Assembly: GCF_000799715.1 (NCBI RefSeq)
Contig: NZ_JUHG01000018.1
Span: 62,001-126,000, forward strand
Reading direction: 5' to 3'
Source of the DNA: Martinezella rhizogenes
GTDB taxonomy: Bacteria > Pseudomonadota > Alphaproteobacteria > Rhizobiales > Rhizobiaceae
Length of the DNA stretch: 64,000 nucleotides
A program made the translations under genes and the position numbers. Shown one piece after another: positions 1-7,487 of this stretch (position 1 is the stretch's first letter; the number at the start of each line of letters is the position of its first letter). The notes beneath the pieces are model-generated. The model was not told the origin of the DNA. It worked only from the letters and a program-made list of their open reading frames with translations, and searched no databases.

Positions 1-2029
1 CCAGTGCCTGAAGCGCATTGCGTAGCCTGAGGCTCGGCGAACGCCTGACCTCGAAGGCGGCCCAGACGGCGAGTGCGGCGGGAATGCCGTAGCCGGCAAG
101 CAGCATGTTGAAGACTGGCGTCGTTCCGAGCTCACCCGGATCGACGATGGTCGGCTGCCAGGCAATGCGCCCCATGGCGATGATCAGCGCCGCGACCATC
201 GTCCATGGCAGCACCAACCATGAGCGGACCCGCCCGGCCAGCAGATAGGCCACGCCCAGCACCGGCAGCAGGATCGTCGGCACGGCGTCATGGGCAAGCG
301 CATGCAGGGCAAAGACGGCAGCGGCAAAGGAGCCGGCCGCGAGAATATTCGTCGGTAGCGCCAGGCTGTCCTTGGTGGAGCGGCGATACTGCCATTCGGC
401 GAGCACCATCAGTATGACGGCGAGCCCAATGCCATAGAGGCCGTGCAGCCAGTCGCGGGTCCAGTTGCCGAAGGTGATGTAGCTGATCACGGCGATCGCC
501 AGCGGCGTGGCCGCCATAATGACGCTCCAGAGCGCCGCAAAGGGCTTCTCGCTCTCGCCGAACCGCTTGAGGAAGAAGGCTCCGATCAGGACGAATACCG
601 CGCCGAGACCGAGACCTTCGTAGACCACCATGTCATAAAGTGCCGGCGAGATGTCCGGGAGGCCCCAATCGGCGGCATTCATCGGTGATGTCAGGACCAT
701 GGACATGCCAAGGCCGGCGCCGACGGCCGACAGGATCGCCGCCCAGGCCGCATGCAAGCGGCTGGCTCCGAAGGCTGCAATGGCTGCTACGATCGCCGCA
801 AACAGAAGGGTGGCGTTGGGGAGCGGGTATCCGTTCAACACGCTGTAGCCAAGCAGCGACATGGCGACGGCGATGGCGCCAACAGATGCGGTCAGCGTCA
901 TGCCGAGTGGCTCGCGGGCCAGGAACAGGGCCGGATGGCTCACGGGTTGCGAGGCTGGCGACTCTTCTGAATCGGTTGGCTCGGCTAGCACTGGAGGGTC
1001 TTCGCCAGGCGCTGCTGCGGCTTCATAACGTCCCGGCCAGATGAAGATCGTACCGGCGATCATCGCCAGCATGGCCAGGGTCACCGGGATGAGTTCGACC
1101 TCGGGACTATTGAGAATGTAGAGCAACGCCCAGAAGCTGAGGAAGACGTTGGCCAAGGCGGGCGCGATCTGCCAGTTGCGCAGCCGCGATGCTGTTGCCG
1201 TTGCAAGCCAGGTCAGGACGAGATAGCCGAACAACACCCACGGCTTTGGTGCCGTCGAGGCGATCAGGGCCGGAGTGACCATCGAGGCCAGCAGGCCCAG
1301 GCCGGCAAGTGCCTGGCCGTGCAGCAGCGACAGGCCGAGCGTGGCAAGAGAGATCAGGGCCAGAAGGAAGAAGGCGGTCGCTGGTCCGATAAAGCCGTAA
1401 ATACCATGCGCGGCATAGGTCGAGCCAAATAGCGCGACGACGCCCGCGGCTGTCAGCACGCCGGGGATCATCGCATTCTGGAACGTGTTGGCGAGAACCG
1501 GCGCGGAGCGGCGGCGGATCACTTCGCCGGCCGCGACAAGGACGAGGCCGAAGAGCGCGGCGAGCGTCAGCCGCACGCCGGGGCTGAGCAGGCCGCTCTC
1601 GATCGAGTACTTGACCATGAAGATGCCGCCGAATGCCAGCGCAATACCACCGACCCAGACGGCCCAGCGCGCGCCGATCGTGCTTTCCAGACTCTCGTTG
1701 CTGGAGGCGGCGTCATCCCGTGCAAAAGTGGGAGCGGCGGTTTCGTGGATTGGTGCTGTTTCGCCGCCATCGGTCATGGGGGCGGTTTCCACCGCAGGCT
1801 CCGCGACCACCGTCTCCGCCAATGGCTGCGCGGCAGCTTCGGTGTATGAATCGGCCACATCGATGGTTTCGGCCGCAATGGCTGATTCGCCGCTTCCCAC
1901 GGCCAGCACCCGGCCGGCGAGCGCGTTTTGCAGCTCCTGGACGCGGCTTTCGAGCTTTCCAAGCCGTAGATTATAGCTCCGCAGTATAAAAATACCCACG
2001 ACCACGACTGCGATCAGCAGCAAATCCAT
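1..2029 (-). CDS. DUF2339 domain-containing multi-pass membrane protein (3' end beyond the window)
   Basis: The minus-strand frame is open from an ATG at 2029 to the window edge, giving about 676 residues without a stop. The first ~20 residues are a hydrophobic helix (MDLLLIAVVVVGIFIL). A short helical stretch and an acidic, Ala/Pro/Thr-rich linker to about residue 105 follow, then a long series of membrane helices beginning near the motif ARWAVWVGGIALAFGG. This layout matches the DUF2339 family (Pfam PF10101) of large inner-membrane proteins, whose function is unknown. A purine-rich ribosome site (GAGGGG) lies just upstream. A small inverted repeat (TCGTA-N5-TACGA, 2054-2068) sits 25-40 nt before the start and could be an operator. 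The family call is from recalled composition and layout and was not searched. Confidence 0.82.
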   Translation of the reverse strand, partial: MDLLLIAVVVVGIFILRSYNLRLGKLESRVQELQNALAGRVLAVGSGESAIAAETIDVADSYTEAAAQPLAETVVAEPAVETAPMTDGGETAPIHETAAPTFARDDAASSNESLESTIGARWAVWVGGIALAFGGIFMVKYSIESGLLSPGVRLTLAALFGLVLVAAGEVIRRRSAPVLANTFQNAMIPGVLTAAGVVALFGSTYAAHGIYGFIGPATAFFLLALISLATLGLSLLHGQALAGLGLLASMVTPALIASTAPKPWVLFGYLVLTWLATATASRLRNWQIAPALANVFLSFWALLYILNSPEVELIPVTLAMLAMIAGTIFIWPGRYEAAAAPGEDPPVLAEPTDSEESPASQPVSHPALFLAREPLGMTLTASVGAIAVAMSLLGYSVLNGYPLPNATLLFAAIVAAIAAFGASRLHAAWAAILSAVGAGLGMSMVLTSPMNAADWGLPDISPALYDMVVYEGLGLGAVFVLIGAFFLKRFGESEKPFAALWSVIMAATPLAIAVISYITFGNWTRDWLHGLYGIGLAVILMVLAEWQYRRSTKDSLALPTNILAAGSFAAAVFALHALAHDAVPTILLPVLGVAYLLAGRVRSWLVLPWTMVAALIIAMGRIAWQPTIVDPGELGTTPVFNMLLAGYGIPAALAVWAAFEVRRSPSLRLRNALQAL

Positions 2030-2331
2030 GATGTCCCCTCCATGGGCTCTTGGTCGTACATTATACGAAATGAGCCGGGGAGTAAGGGATGGTCGGCCAA
2101 TTCACCTATGATTCCAGGGGATTACGCGGCAAAGATGGTATATTCGGCTTCGCCAGTGGTTCTATTATTATTAGGTAACGATAATTTATAACTTGGAAAC
2201 TATTGTTAATACTCATTAACAATTTGTCCTTTACCGGTGCCGCGAACCAGCTTATCAGCAAGATAGTTCAACCGAAATGTATTGCGTACAAACGACGTCG
2301 CATGAGGCGACTCCTACCCTAGGAGGTTTGT
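2030..2331. other. Divergent intergenic region with two inverted repeats
   Basis: This 302-nt spacer between the divergent DUF2339 and EF-hand genes has no credible reading frame. It is much richer in A+T than its surroundings around 2155-2225. It holds TCGTA-N5-TACGA at 2054-2068, near the DUF2339 start, and a perfect 9-bp inverted repeat (ATTGTTAAT-ACTC-ATTAACAAT) at 2202-2223. Promoters for both genes must lie here, but I cannot assign -35/-10 boxes with confidence. Confidence 0.6.
2202..2223. promoter_or_regulatory. Inverted repeat / TTAA-N6-TTAAC box upstream of the first EF-hand gene
   Basis: ATTGTTAAT and ATTAACAAT are perfectly complementary across a 4-nt spacer. The core can also be read as TTAA-N6-TTAAC (2206-2220), one base short of the CtrA consensus TTAA-N7-TTAA described in Caulobacter and rhizobia. 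It lies about 112 nt before the ATG at 2332. A similar element stands at nearly the same distance before the second EF-hand gene. A regulatory role is inferred. Confidence 0.4.
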
Positions 2332-2670
2332 ATGTCCCATGTATCTTCCATATCCAACAGTTCCTATCCTTATCGTGCCACGCTTTCGCGGCTCGATGCG
2401 AATGATGATGGCGTCCTGAGCCGTGAGGAACGCGAAGCCGATGAGCGTCCGGGCATCCTCGAAGCCGATTCGAATGCCGACGGCGGCGACGGGACAAGTA
2501 GCGCACTGAGCAATCTGATGGCGAAGCTGATGCAAATGCCGAGCGGTGACGCCACGGCGACAAGCAAATCGCTGGAGATGAACAGTGCTTTCGATCTCGA
2601 CCTTCTGACGCCGATGGATGCCTATAACAGCACCTACGGTCAGTACGACGTGGACAACATGGCAGCCTGA
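2332..2670 (+). CDS. Small EF-hand calcium-binding protein (first paralogue)
   Basis: A 112-residue acidic protein with no signal peptide or membrane segment. Residues 22-33 (DANDDGVLSREE) form a canonical 12-residue EF-hand loop with Asp1, Asn3, Asp5, Gly6, Ser9 and Glu12. A second Asp/Asn/Gly-rich stretch at about residues 46-54 does not fit an EF-hand loop. The N-terminal Ser-rich lead, the NLMAKLMQM helix and the C-terminal motif TYGQYD followed by ..MAA all recur in the larger EF-hand protein at 3557-4216, so the two are paralogues. The start has a perfect AGGAGG at 2321-2326, 5 nt before the ATG. The role is unknown: calcium buffering, sensing or secretion are all possible. R. etli calsymin is a precedent for a rhizobial EF-hand protein exported without a classical signal peptide, but orthology is not shown. 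Confidence 0.8.
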   Translation: MSHVSSISNSSYPYRATLSRLDANDDGVLSREEREADERPGILEADSNADGGDGTSSALSNLMAKLMQMPSGDATATSKSLEMNSAFDLDLLTPMDAYNSTYGQYDVDNMAA

Positions 2671-2693
2671 TCCGCTTTTGCCAGCGTGATTAT

Positions 2694-2722
2694 AGCGGTT
2701 CGCCGGATAGCGGCGAGCCGCT
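2694..2722 (+). terminator. Hairpin after the first EF-hand gene
   Basis: A 12-bp stem with one G-U pair (2694-2705 with 2711-2722) and a 5-nt loop lies 24 nt after the stop codon. The T-tract behind it is interrupted (TTGCTTGT), so termination may be only partial and some transcripts could read on into sodC. Confidence 0.5.
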
Positions 2723-2815
2723 TGCTTGTGATTGAAACTATTCATTTTCCTCCTCCCCGGAACACCCGTCCTCGTGATGCGTTGCATTGATAATGCCAAA
2801 AGGGAGGATGTTTCC

Positions 2816-3322
2816 ATGAGAACGATCATTATTGCCGCGACGCTGGCGCTGGCTGCGGCCTTGCCCGCGCTGGCACAGAACAAGCAGACGGCGATTGCCA
2901 ATTTTGTCGGCGCCGACGGCAAGCAGTCAGGGCGGGCGGTCCTGACCGAGGCGAAGACTGGCGTGCTGATCGAGCTTGACGTCTCCAACCTGCCGGTCAA
3001 CCGCTGGGTTGCTTTCCATATCCACGAGAATAGCAGTTGCGACCATACGCACGGCTTCGAATCCGCCGGCGGCCATTTCAATCCCTCCAAGGCGGAGCAT
3101 GGCCTGCTCGCGGCCAATGGTCCGCATGCTGGCGACATGCCCAATCAATATGTCGATCAGGACGGCAAGTTGCGGGCGCAGGTCTTCAACGGCATGGTGT
3201 CGCTGGACGGCAAGAACGGCATCCGTGGCCGGACGCTGATGATCCACGCGGACTCCGATGATTACCGCAGCCAGCCCGTCGGCGGCGCTGGCAAGCGGCT
3301 GGCCTGCGCGGTCATCCAGTAG
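2816..3322 (+). CDS. sodC: Periplasmic Cu/Zn superoxide dismutase
   Basis: A 168-residue precursor that converts superoxide to peroxide and oxygen in the periplasm. A signal peptide (MRTIIIAATLALAAALPALAQ) is followed by the SodC domain. The metal ligands are visible in family order: the HxH pair in HIHE, the bridging and zinc histidines in GGHFNP, HG and GPHAGDMPN (with the zinc Asp), and the last copper His in MIHADSDD. The disulfide cysteines (ENSSC and ACAVI) and the active-site Arg in GKRLAC are also present. The ATG at 2816 is chosen because AGGGAGG lies 8 nt upstream and the signal peptide starts there; the frame is open further upstream but unlikely to be translated. The gene sits between two paralogous EF-hand genes on the same strand. 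Confidence 0.95.
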   Translation: MRTIIIAATLALAAALPALAQNKQTAIANFVGADGKQSGRAVLTEAKTGVLIELDVSNLPVNRWVAFHIHENSSCDHTHGFESAGGHFNPSKAEHGLLAANGPHAGDMPNQYVDQDGKLRAQVFNGMVSLDGKNGIRGRTLMIHADSDDYRSQPVGGAGKRLACAVIQ

Positions 3323-3325
3323 TTT

Positions 3326-3348
3326 TGCCGCCTTAGTGATTCGCGGCA
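3326..3348 (+). terminator. Weak hairpin after sodC
   Basis: TGCCGC (3326-3331) pairs with GCGGCA (3343-3348) across an 11-nt loop, just after the sodC stop, followed by TTTG. The short stem and poor T-tract make it a weak terminator candidate. Confidence 0.3.
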
Positions 3349-3432
3349 TTTGTCCTGATCTTTGCCAAGCACCGGTTGTCTTCCTCATTCGGAGGCCCAC
3401 CGCCGATATGATTCGAGCGCCTGTCAATTGGG

Positions 3433-3449
3433 GTTAATGATCAATTAAC
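3433..3449. promoter_or_regulatory. TTAA-N7-TTAAC (CtrA-type) box upstream of the second EF-hand gene
   Basis: GTTAAT-N5-ATTAAC is a 6-bp inverted repeat. It also reads exactly as TTAA-N7-TTAAC (3434-3449), the spacing of the CtrA cell-cycle regulator box. It lies about 108 nt before the ATG at 3557, matching the position of the box at 2206 relative to the first EF-hand gene. Binding by CtrA is inferred from the motif alone. Confidence 0.42.
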
Positions 3450-3556
3450 ACCTATCTTTGACCACATCTCCAAATCGGCCTATCCCATCAGGCATTTCAA
3501 CGAGCGTGCTGCGTCCCACCGAAAGCGCCTGACGGCGTTTACTTCAGGAGATTTGG

Positions 3557-4216
3557 ATGAGTGGTATTTCTTCAGTTGGAAGCAGCATGAGCGCTGCCTC
3601 GTACAATCCCCTTGATAAAAACCATGACGGCGTTGTGGACGCCCAGGAGCTGCAGGAAGCGGCGCAATCAGGGCTTCTGTCGGCGAGCGTTCTCGGCGAC
3701 GAAGACAGCGATGACAGCAGCGATCAGAGCCCGACGGACGCATTCTCCGGCAATCTGGCGTCCATGCTGCTGCAAATGCAGCAGGCAAGCGCCAGCAGCC
3801 AGACCGGCACGGACACGTCGAGCGACGACTCGTCTGACCAATCACCGATAGACCAGCTTTTCGCCAGCCTCGATACCAACAAGGACGGCAAGGTTTCGTC
3901 CGACGAGTTTGTGGCCGGACGCCCGAAGGATATGAGCGAGAGCGATGCCGCAAACCTGTTCAAGAGCCTGGATACCCAGAGCTCGGGCTCGCTGGACAAG
4001 GATCAGTTCGCCGAAGGTCTCGATGTCCTGAAGCCGACCGATCCGTCAGCCGCCGATGTCGTGTCACTGGAGCAGTCCTCCAGCGATAGCAGCGGCGATA
4101 CTGCCGATCGGAATGCCCTGGAAGTTTTCATCAGCGAGATGCAAGCCTCGATGAATGTCTATCAGAATACCTATGGTCAGTATGACACGGAGCAGACAGG
4201 CAGCGTTGCTGCCTGA
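3557..4216 (+). CDS. Asp/Ser-rich EF-hand calcium-binding protein (second paralogue)
   Basis: A 219-residue acidic protein with no signal peptide. EF-hand loops lie at residues 20-31 (DKNHDGVVDAQE) and 106-117 (DTNKDGKVSSDE). A third loop at 139-150 is degenerate, with Gln3, Ser5 and Gln12 where acidic or Asn ligands are usual. The linker SDDSSDQSPxD occurs twice (about 51-61 and 89-99), flanking the helix NLASMLLQMQ, which suggests internal duplication. The C-terminus (VYQNTYGQYD ... VAA) closely matches that of the 112-residue protein at 2332-2670. AGGAG at 3548-3552 supports the start. A strong terminator follows. The function is not known; a calsymin-like exported calcium binder is one possibility. 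Confidence 0.82.
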   Translation: MSGISSVGSSMSAASYNPLDKNHDGVVDAQELQEAAQSGLLSASVLGDEDSDDSSDQSPTDAFSGNLASMLLQMQQASASSQTGTDTSSDDSSDQSPIDQLFASLDTNKDGKVSSDEFVAGRPKDMSESDAANLFKSLDTQSSGSLDKDQFAEGLDVLKPTDPSAADVVSLEQSSSDSSGDTADRNALEVFISEMQASMNVYQNTYGQYDTEQTGSVAA

Positions 4217-4245
4217 TCGGCTTCCTTGGTTTAGATTTGGAATGG

Positions 4246-4277
4246 ACGGAGATTGCGCAAATGCAGTCTCCGTTTTT
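4246..4277 (+). terminator. Intrinsic terminator of the second EF-hand gene
   Basis: ACGGAGA (4246-4252) pairs with TCTCCGT (4267-4273). TGC/GCA pairs extend the stem inward after one mismatch. TTTT-A-GTTTTT follows directly. It ends just before the stop codon of the convergent phosphatase gene and cleanly closes the EF-hand/sodC group. Confidence 0.8.
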
Positions 4278-4282
4278 AGTTT

Positions 4283-4816
4283 TTATGTGATGTCGATCTC
4301 GGCCAGAAGCGGCAGTACGAAGGGCGCATTGCCGTCGGCATTAGCGCCCCGGCCGATCGCCTTGACGGCATCGACCAGCCGCCCCTTGCGGCCAAGCACC
4401 TCATCAGCGATCATAACCAGCCGCGTGTTCGGCGTGGCATAGCGCGATGCGGAGCGCAGGCGACGGACGAGAACCATATCGTCCTCTTCGGGATGAACGG
4501 CAAGCGCTGCGATCAGCGCCGCGGCTGGCGACCGCGAGACGCCCATCCAGCAATGGATCAGCAGCGGCGCGGTGCGATCCCAGCTTCTGGCGAAATCGAT
4601 GATGTCACGGACATGCACCTCTTGCGGCGCGACAAGATCGCCGGTGCCGGCAAAGCTGATATCGTTCATGCCGAGCAACAGATGCCGGTTCGCCTTGATC
4701 ACGGCCGGCCGGTGAAAGGCCTGTTCCTTGGCCATCAGGCTGATCATTTCGGATGCGCCGTGGCGGACAGCCATTTCCGCGATGCGGGCCAGTGGCGATA
4801 CGACAATCACGGTCAT
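4283..4816 (-). CDS. Tyrosine / dual-specificity-type protein phosphatase
   Basis: 177 residues. The signature HCWMGVSRSP carries the CX5R catalytic loop (nucleophile Cys89, phosphate-binding Arg95) of cysteine-based phosphatases. An upstream Asp in the 70s-80s could serve as general acid. The ATG at 4816 overlaps the stop of the HD-domain gene by ATGA, which fixes the start; the frame extends further upstream only as out-of-frame shadow of that gene. It is the third gene of a ygfZ-HD-phosphatase operon. The substrate is unknown (phosphotyrosine protein, phosphoinositide or nucleotide are all open). Confidence 0.85.
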   Translation of the reverse strand: MTVIVVSPLARIAEMAVRHGASEMISLMAKEQAFHRPAVIKANRHLLLGMNDISFAGTGDLVAPQEVHVRDIIDFARSWDRTAPLLIHCWMGVSRSPAAALIAALAVHPEEDDMVLVRRLRSASRYATPNTRLVMIADEVLGRKGRLVDAVKAIGRGANADGNAPFVLPLLAEIDIT

Positions 4817-5430
4817 GCCTCGGCTCTCACGGTAGCGCGCTCGGCCTCGATCGCCTCGAAGCGTTTCAGGAAAAGTCGCTGGGCTTCCACAGCCGGCATG
4901 GGCTGGATCGGCAGCATGTCCTGGGTAACGCCGCGCGGCTGGCCAAAGAACTTGCGGGCTTCCTCTGGCGTAAAGCCCGCCAGCAGCGTCGCCTCGAAAT
5001 AGGCGGAGACCGTGTCGGCCTTCTTGATCTTGTCCTTCAGGCGCGGCGCGCAATGCGGCGGCAGGGCAAAGCGCCGATAGATCGCCGCCTCCAGCCGTTT
5101 TTCCACCAGCTTGTAATCGCCGCCGACCACGGATTTGAATGGCGAGATCATGTCACCGATGACGTATTCCGGCGCATCGTGCAGCAGTGCTGCCAGCAGT
5201 TCGTCCGGTGTCGTCGGGTTAAGCTGGCGGAAGATCGCCTCGACCAAGAGACTGTGCTGCGCCACCGAAAAGGCGTGATCCCCCGAGGTCTGGCCGTTCC
5301 AGCGCGCGACGCGGGCAAGACCATGGGCGATGTCGCCGATCTCGACATCGAGCGGCGAAGGGTCCAGCAGGTCGAGCCTGCGCCCGGACAGCATGCGCTG
5401 CCAGGCACGCGGGGTAGCACCCGATGTCAT
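4813..5430 (-). CDS. YfbR-like HD-domain phosphohydrolase
   Basis: 205 residues of the metal-dependent HD superfamily. The ligands fit the H...HD...D pattern: His59 (AQHS), His84-Asp85 (LLHDAPEYVIGDMISPFK) and Asp139 (KKADT). The stretch around HDAPEYVIGD resembles the 5'-deoxynucleotidase YfbR and related rhizobial proteins, so a nucleotide-monophosphate phosphatase activity is plausible but unproven. The ATG overlaps the ygfZ stop by ATGA, and the stop overlaps the phosphatase start the same way, so the three genes are translationally coupled. Confidence 0.82.
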   Translation of the reverse strand: MTSGATPRAWQRMLSGRRLDLLDPSPLDVEIGDIAHGLARVARWNGQTSGDHAFSVAQHSLLVEAIFRQLNPTTPDELLAALLHDAPEYVIGDMISPFKSVVGGDYKLVEKRLEAAIYRRFALPPHCAPRLKDKIKKADTVSAYFEATLLAGFTPEEARKFFGQPRGVTQDMLPIQPMPAVEAQRLFLKRFEAIEAERATVRAEA

Positions 5431-6266
5431 GCCGAAGCCTCATCGGTCTGCGCCGGGAAGGAGAGGCCGGACCAGACAGGAAGCGCAACGGCGACCTCGT
5501 GACCATCCGCCAGGATCGGCGTGCCGGCTGCAATGGCTTCGCCGGCACGATCGATGCGGACGATGGCAAGTCCGTTGGCGCCCTCGGTCGAGCCGAGCGT
5601 ACCGATCGGCTTGCCGCCGGCGGTCAGTTCGGTGCCGGTCGCGGGCAGATCGGCATTGCCGGTGACGATAACCACCCGCCTGCGCGCGGTGCCGCGATGC
5701 TGCATGCGAGACACCACTTCCTGGCCGACATAGCATCCCTTGCGGAAGCCGAGACCGCCATTGAGGTCCAGCAGCACGTCATGCGGAAAAGCGTCCTGGA
5801 GGGCGAAATCCTGGCCGGAAACGGCGATGCCATTGGCGATGCGCAGCGCCTGGTAAAGCGCTTCCGCATCGTCGCCGTGATGGCCTGATGTCCGCGTCAA
5901 CGCAATGCCTGCCTTGGCGAAACGGCTATCCTTGGGGCCCTCGGCTGCATTGTCGCCCCAGGCGACGGTCACGCCTTCGATTTCCCCAACGGCGAAGTCG
6001 ACCGGCGCGCGCAGCCGGTACATGGTGAGCCGTTTCAGCAGCCCATCCCTTTGCGTCGTATCAGTCTCCAGCAGGAAGCCGGACCCGTCCCTGGAGATCA
6101 TGAAGTCGAACAGGATCTTGCCCTGCGGCGTCAGCAGCGCGCCGGGGCGCGTCTCGTCCGCGCCAAGCGAGACAAGATCGGTGGTGATGAGATTGTGCAG
6201 GAAAGGCTCCGCCTCCGCGCCGGTGACGCGAAGAAAGGAGCGGTCTTTCAGGAATACGGCTGGCAT
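5427..6266 (-). CDS. ygfZ: YgfZ/GcvT folate-binding protein (iron-sulfur cluster assembly)
   Basis: 279 residues. Proteins of this family bind tetrahydrofolate and help assemble or repair [4Fe-4S] clusters in enzymes such as MiaB. The diagnostic motif KGCYVGQE lies at residues 176-183, with the conserved Cys, followed by SRMQHRGTARRR. The N-terminal GcvT-like fold starts at FLRVTGAEAEPFLHNLITTD. The ATG at 6266 is preferred because it starts the conserved domain; the longer open frame upstream runs antiparallel to nothing conserved. It is the first gene of the operon with the HD hydrolase and tyrosine phosphatase genes. Confidence 0.9.
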   Translation of the reverse strand: MPAVFLKDRSFLRVTGAEAEPFLHNLITTDLVSLGADETRPGALLTPQGKILFDFMISRDGSGFLLETDTTQRDGLLKRLTMYRLRAPVDFAVGEIEGVTVAWGDNAAEGPKDSRFAKAGIALTRTSGHHGDDAEALYQALRIANGIAVSGQDFALQDAFPHDVLLDLNGGLGFRKGCYVGQEVVSRMQHRGTARRRVVIVTGNADLPATGTELTAGGKPIGTLGSTEGANGLAIVRIDRAGEAIAAGTPILADGHEVAVALPVWSGLSFPAQTDEASA

Positions 6267-6339
6267 GGTCAACCCGCTAGTTTCGCCTATCGCCCAGAGG
6301 TAAGGCCTCTGCTCGGGAACCGCAAGTTCCGCGGACGGA

Positions 6340-7110
6340 TCATTCGCCGGAGGTGAAGAATTTCCACTTGCCGTCGGGCGTGATGCCGACGCGATAGAAA
6401 TTGTAACCGCCGAATTCCAGCATGTCCGAGAAGTCACCGGCGGTGACGATCCGCATCAGGTCGACTTTTTCCGGCGCGGTCAGGGTCTTGATGTCCTTCT
6501 CGGCGAAATAGGGCCAGACATACATCTCGTTGGGCGTTCCCTGGCCGACATGGGCGCAGGCGCTCGACAGGATATCGAGGAGGATGGAGAGGATCTCGAT
6601 GCCGTCGGAATCGCCGGAGAGGTCATGCAGTGTCTTGATCGGGTCTTCGCCCGGATCGTCTGCTGTCACCTGCGTCTGGTTCAGGCCGCCACCGACATTC
6701 ATCAGCGGACGCAAACGCTCGAGATCACCGGAGGCAGCGGCCTCGACGATGGTCTCGCGCAGCTTGCGCACCGGTTCCGGCACCTTGCTGATATCGTAGA
6801 TGATCTCCGCCGGCTTGCCGTTATTCGGGGCGTCTGCAGTAGCGGTGCTGTTGCTCGTCTGCCCGGCCTGGCTCTTGACCAGTGGGTCCGGCATGGGAAG
6901 AGCCTTGGAGGGCGCTTCCAGCGCCTGCTCGATCGGCTTGTCATTGTTCTGCTGTACGGGCTTGCTCGCAGCACCCAGTTGAGTAGCGGGTGGGTTTATC
7001 AGCGAAAAGGCGAGAGCCGGGAGAGGGGAAGCAAGACTGCCGAAAAACATGGTCGCGGCGGTAAGCGAGGCAATGGAACGTCGAAACTCACTGCCCGGTA
7101 CGATATGCAT
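6340..7110 (-). CDS. Exported protein of unknown function
   Basis: 256 residues. The N-terminus (MHIVPGSEFRRSIASLTAA...GSLASPLPALAF) looks like a long signal peptide ending near residue 35. A Gln/Asn/Pro-rich linker follows, then a folded part from about IIYDISKVPEPVRKLRETI to the end. The C-terminus (FGGYNFYRVGITPDGKWKFFTSGE) resembles the closing strands of a small alpha/beta domain. I do not recognise the family. The start at 7110 is chosen for the signal peptide. The upstream 86-residue gene ends 16 nt before it, so the two are probably co-transcribed. Confidence 0.65.
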   Translation of the reverse strand: MHIVPGSEFRRSIASLTAATMFFGSLASPLPALAFSLINPPATQLGAASKPVQQNNDKPIEQALEAPSKALPMPDPLVKSQAGQTSNSTATADAPNNGKPAEIIYDISKVPEPVRKLRETIVEAAASGDLERLRPLMNVGGGLNQTQVTADDPGEDPIKTLHDLSGDSDGIEILSILLDILSSACAHVGQGTPNEMYVWPYFAEKDIKTLTAPEKVDLMRIVTAGDFSDMLEFGGYNFYRVGITPDGKWKFFTSGE

Positions 7111-7126
7111 AAGGGATCTCTGGCTG

Positions 7127-7387
7127 TTATTGCAGGGTGCGGTTCGGAGAGAACTCACCAGCAAGCATGCGTTCCCTAAGCGATTCGAGCAAGGCTTCCG
7201 CGCCCTGTTCCCCATTAATGCGAATAGTTTCGCGGATGGCATGGGCAATGGCGGCGTCGGCAATGATCTCCGGCTCGATGCCATCAGCCATTCCGTCGGC
7301 CCAAGCCTCGTTCTGGTATTCCAGCGCTGCCTGCATTTTTTCGTGGACAATCATGTCGTCGATTTCGTTCAGGCTAGCTTCCATCAT
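7127..7387 (-). CDS. Small acidic conserved hypothetical protein
   Basis: 86 residues, acidic and predicted mostly helical, with no signal peptide or membrane helix. Two adjacent ATG codons (7387 and 7384) follow AAGGAAG; the second has the better spacing (7 nt), so the product may be one residue shorter. It stands directly upstream of the exported 256-residue protein on the same strand. I cannot assign a family. Even length, good ribosome site and typical codon use make it a likely real gene. Confidence 0.6.
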   Translation of the reverse strand: MMEASLNEIDDMIVHEKMQAALEYQNEAWADGMADGIEPEIIADAAIAHAIRETIRINGEQGAEALLESLRERMLAGEFSPNRTLQ

Positions 7388-7487
7388 TTCTTCCTTAAGA
7401 CGTTCATGTCCTTACCGCTTGATTAACGACTTTATCAGCCTTTTCCTAAAACGACACGGCTCGGTACGAAAAGGGGTTAATAAATCG

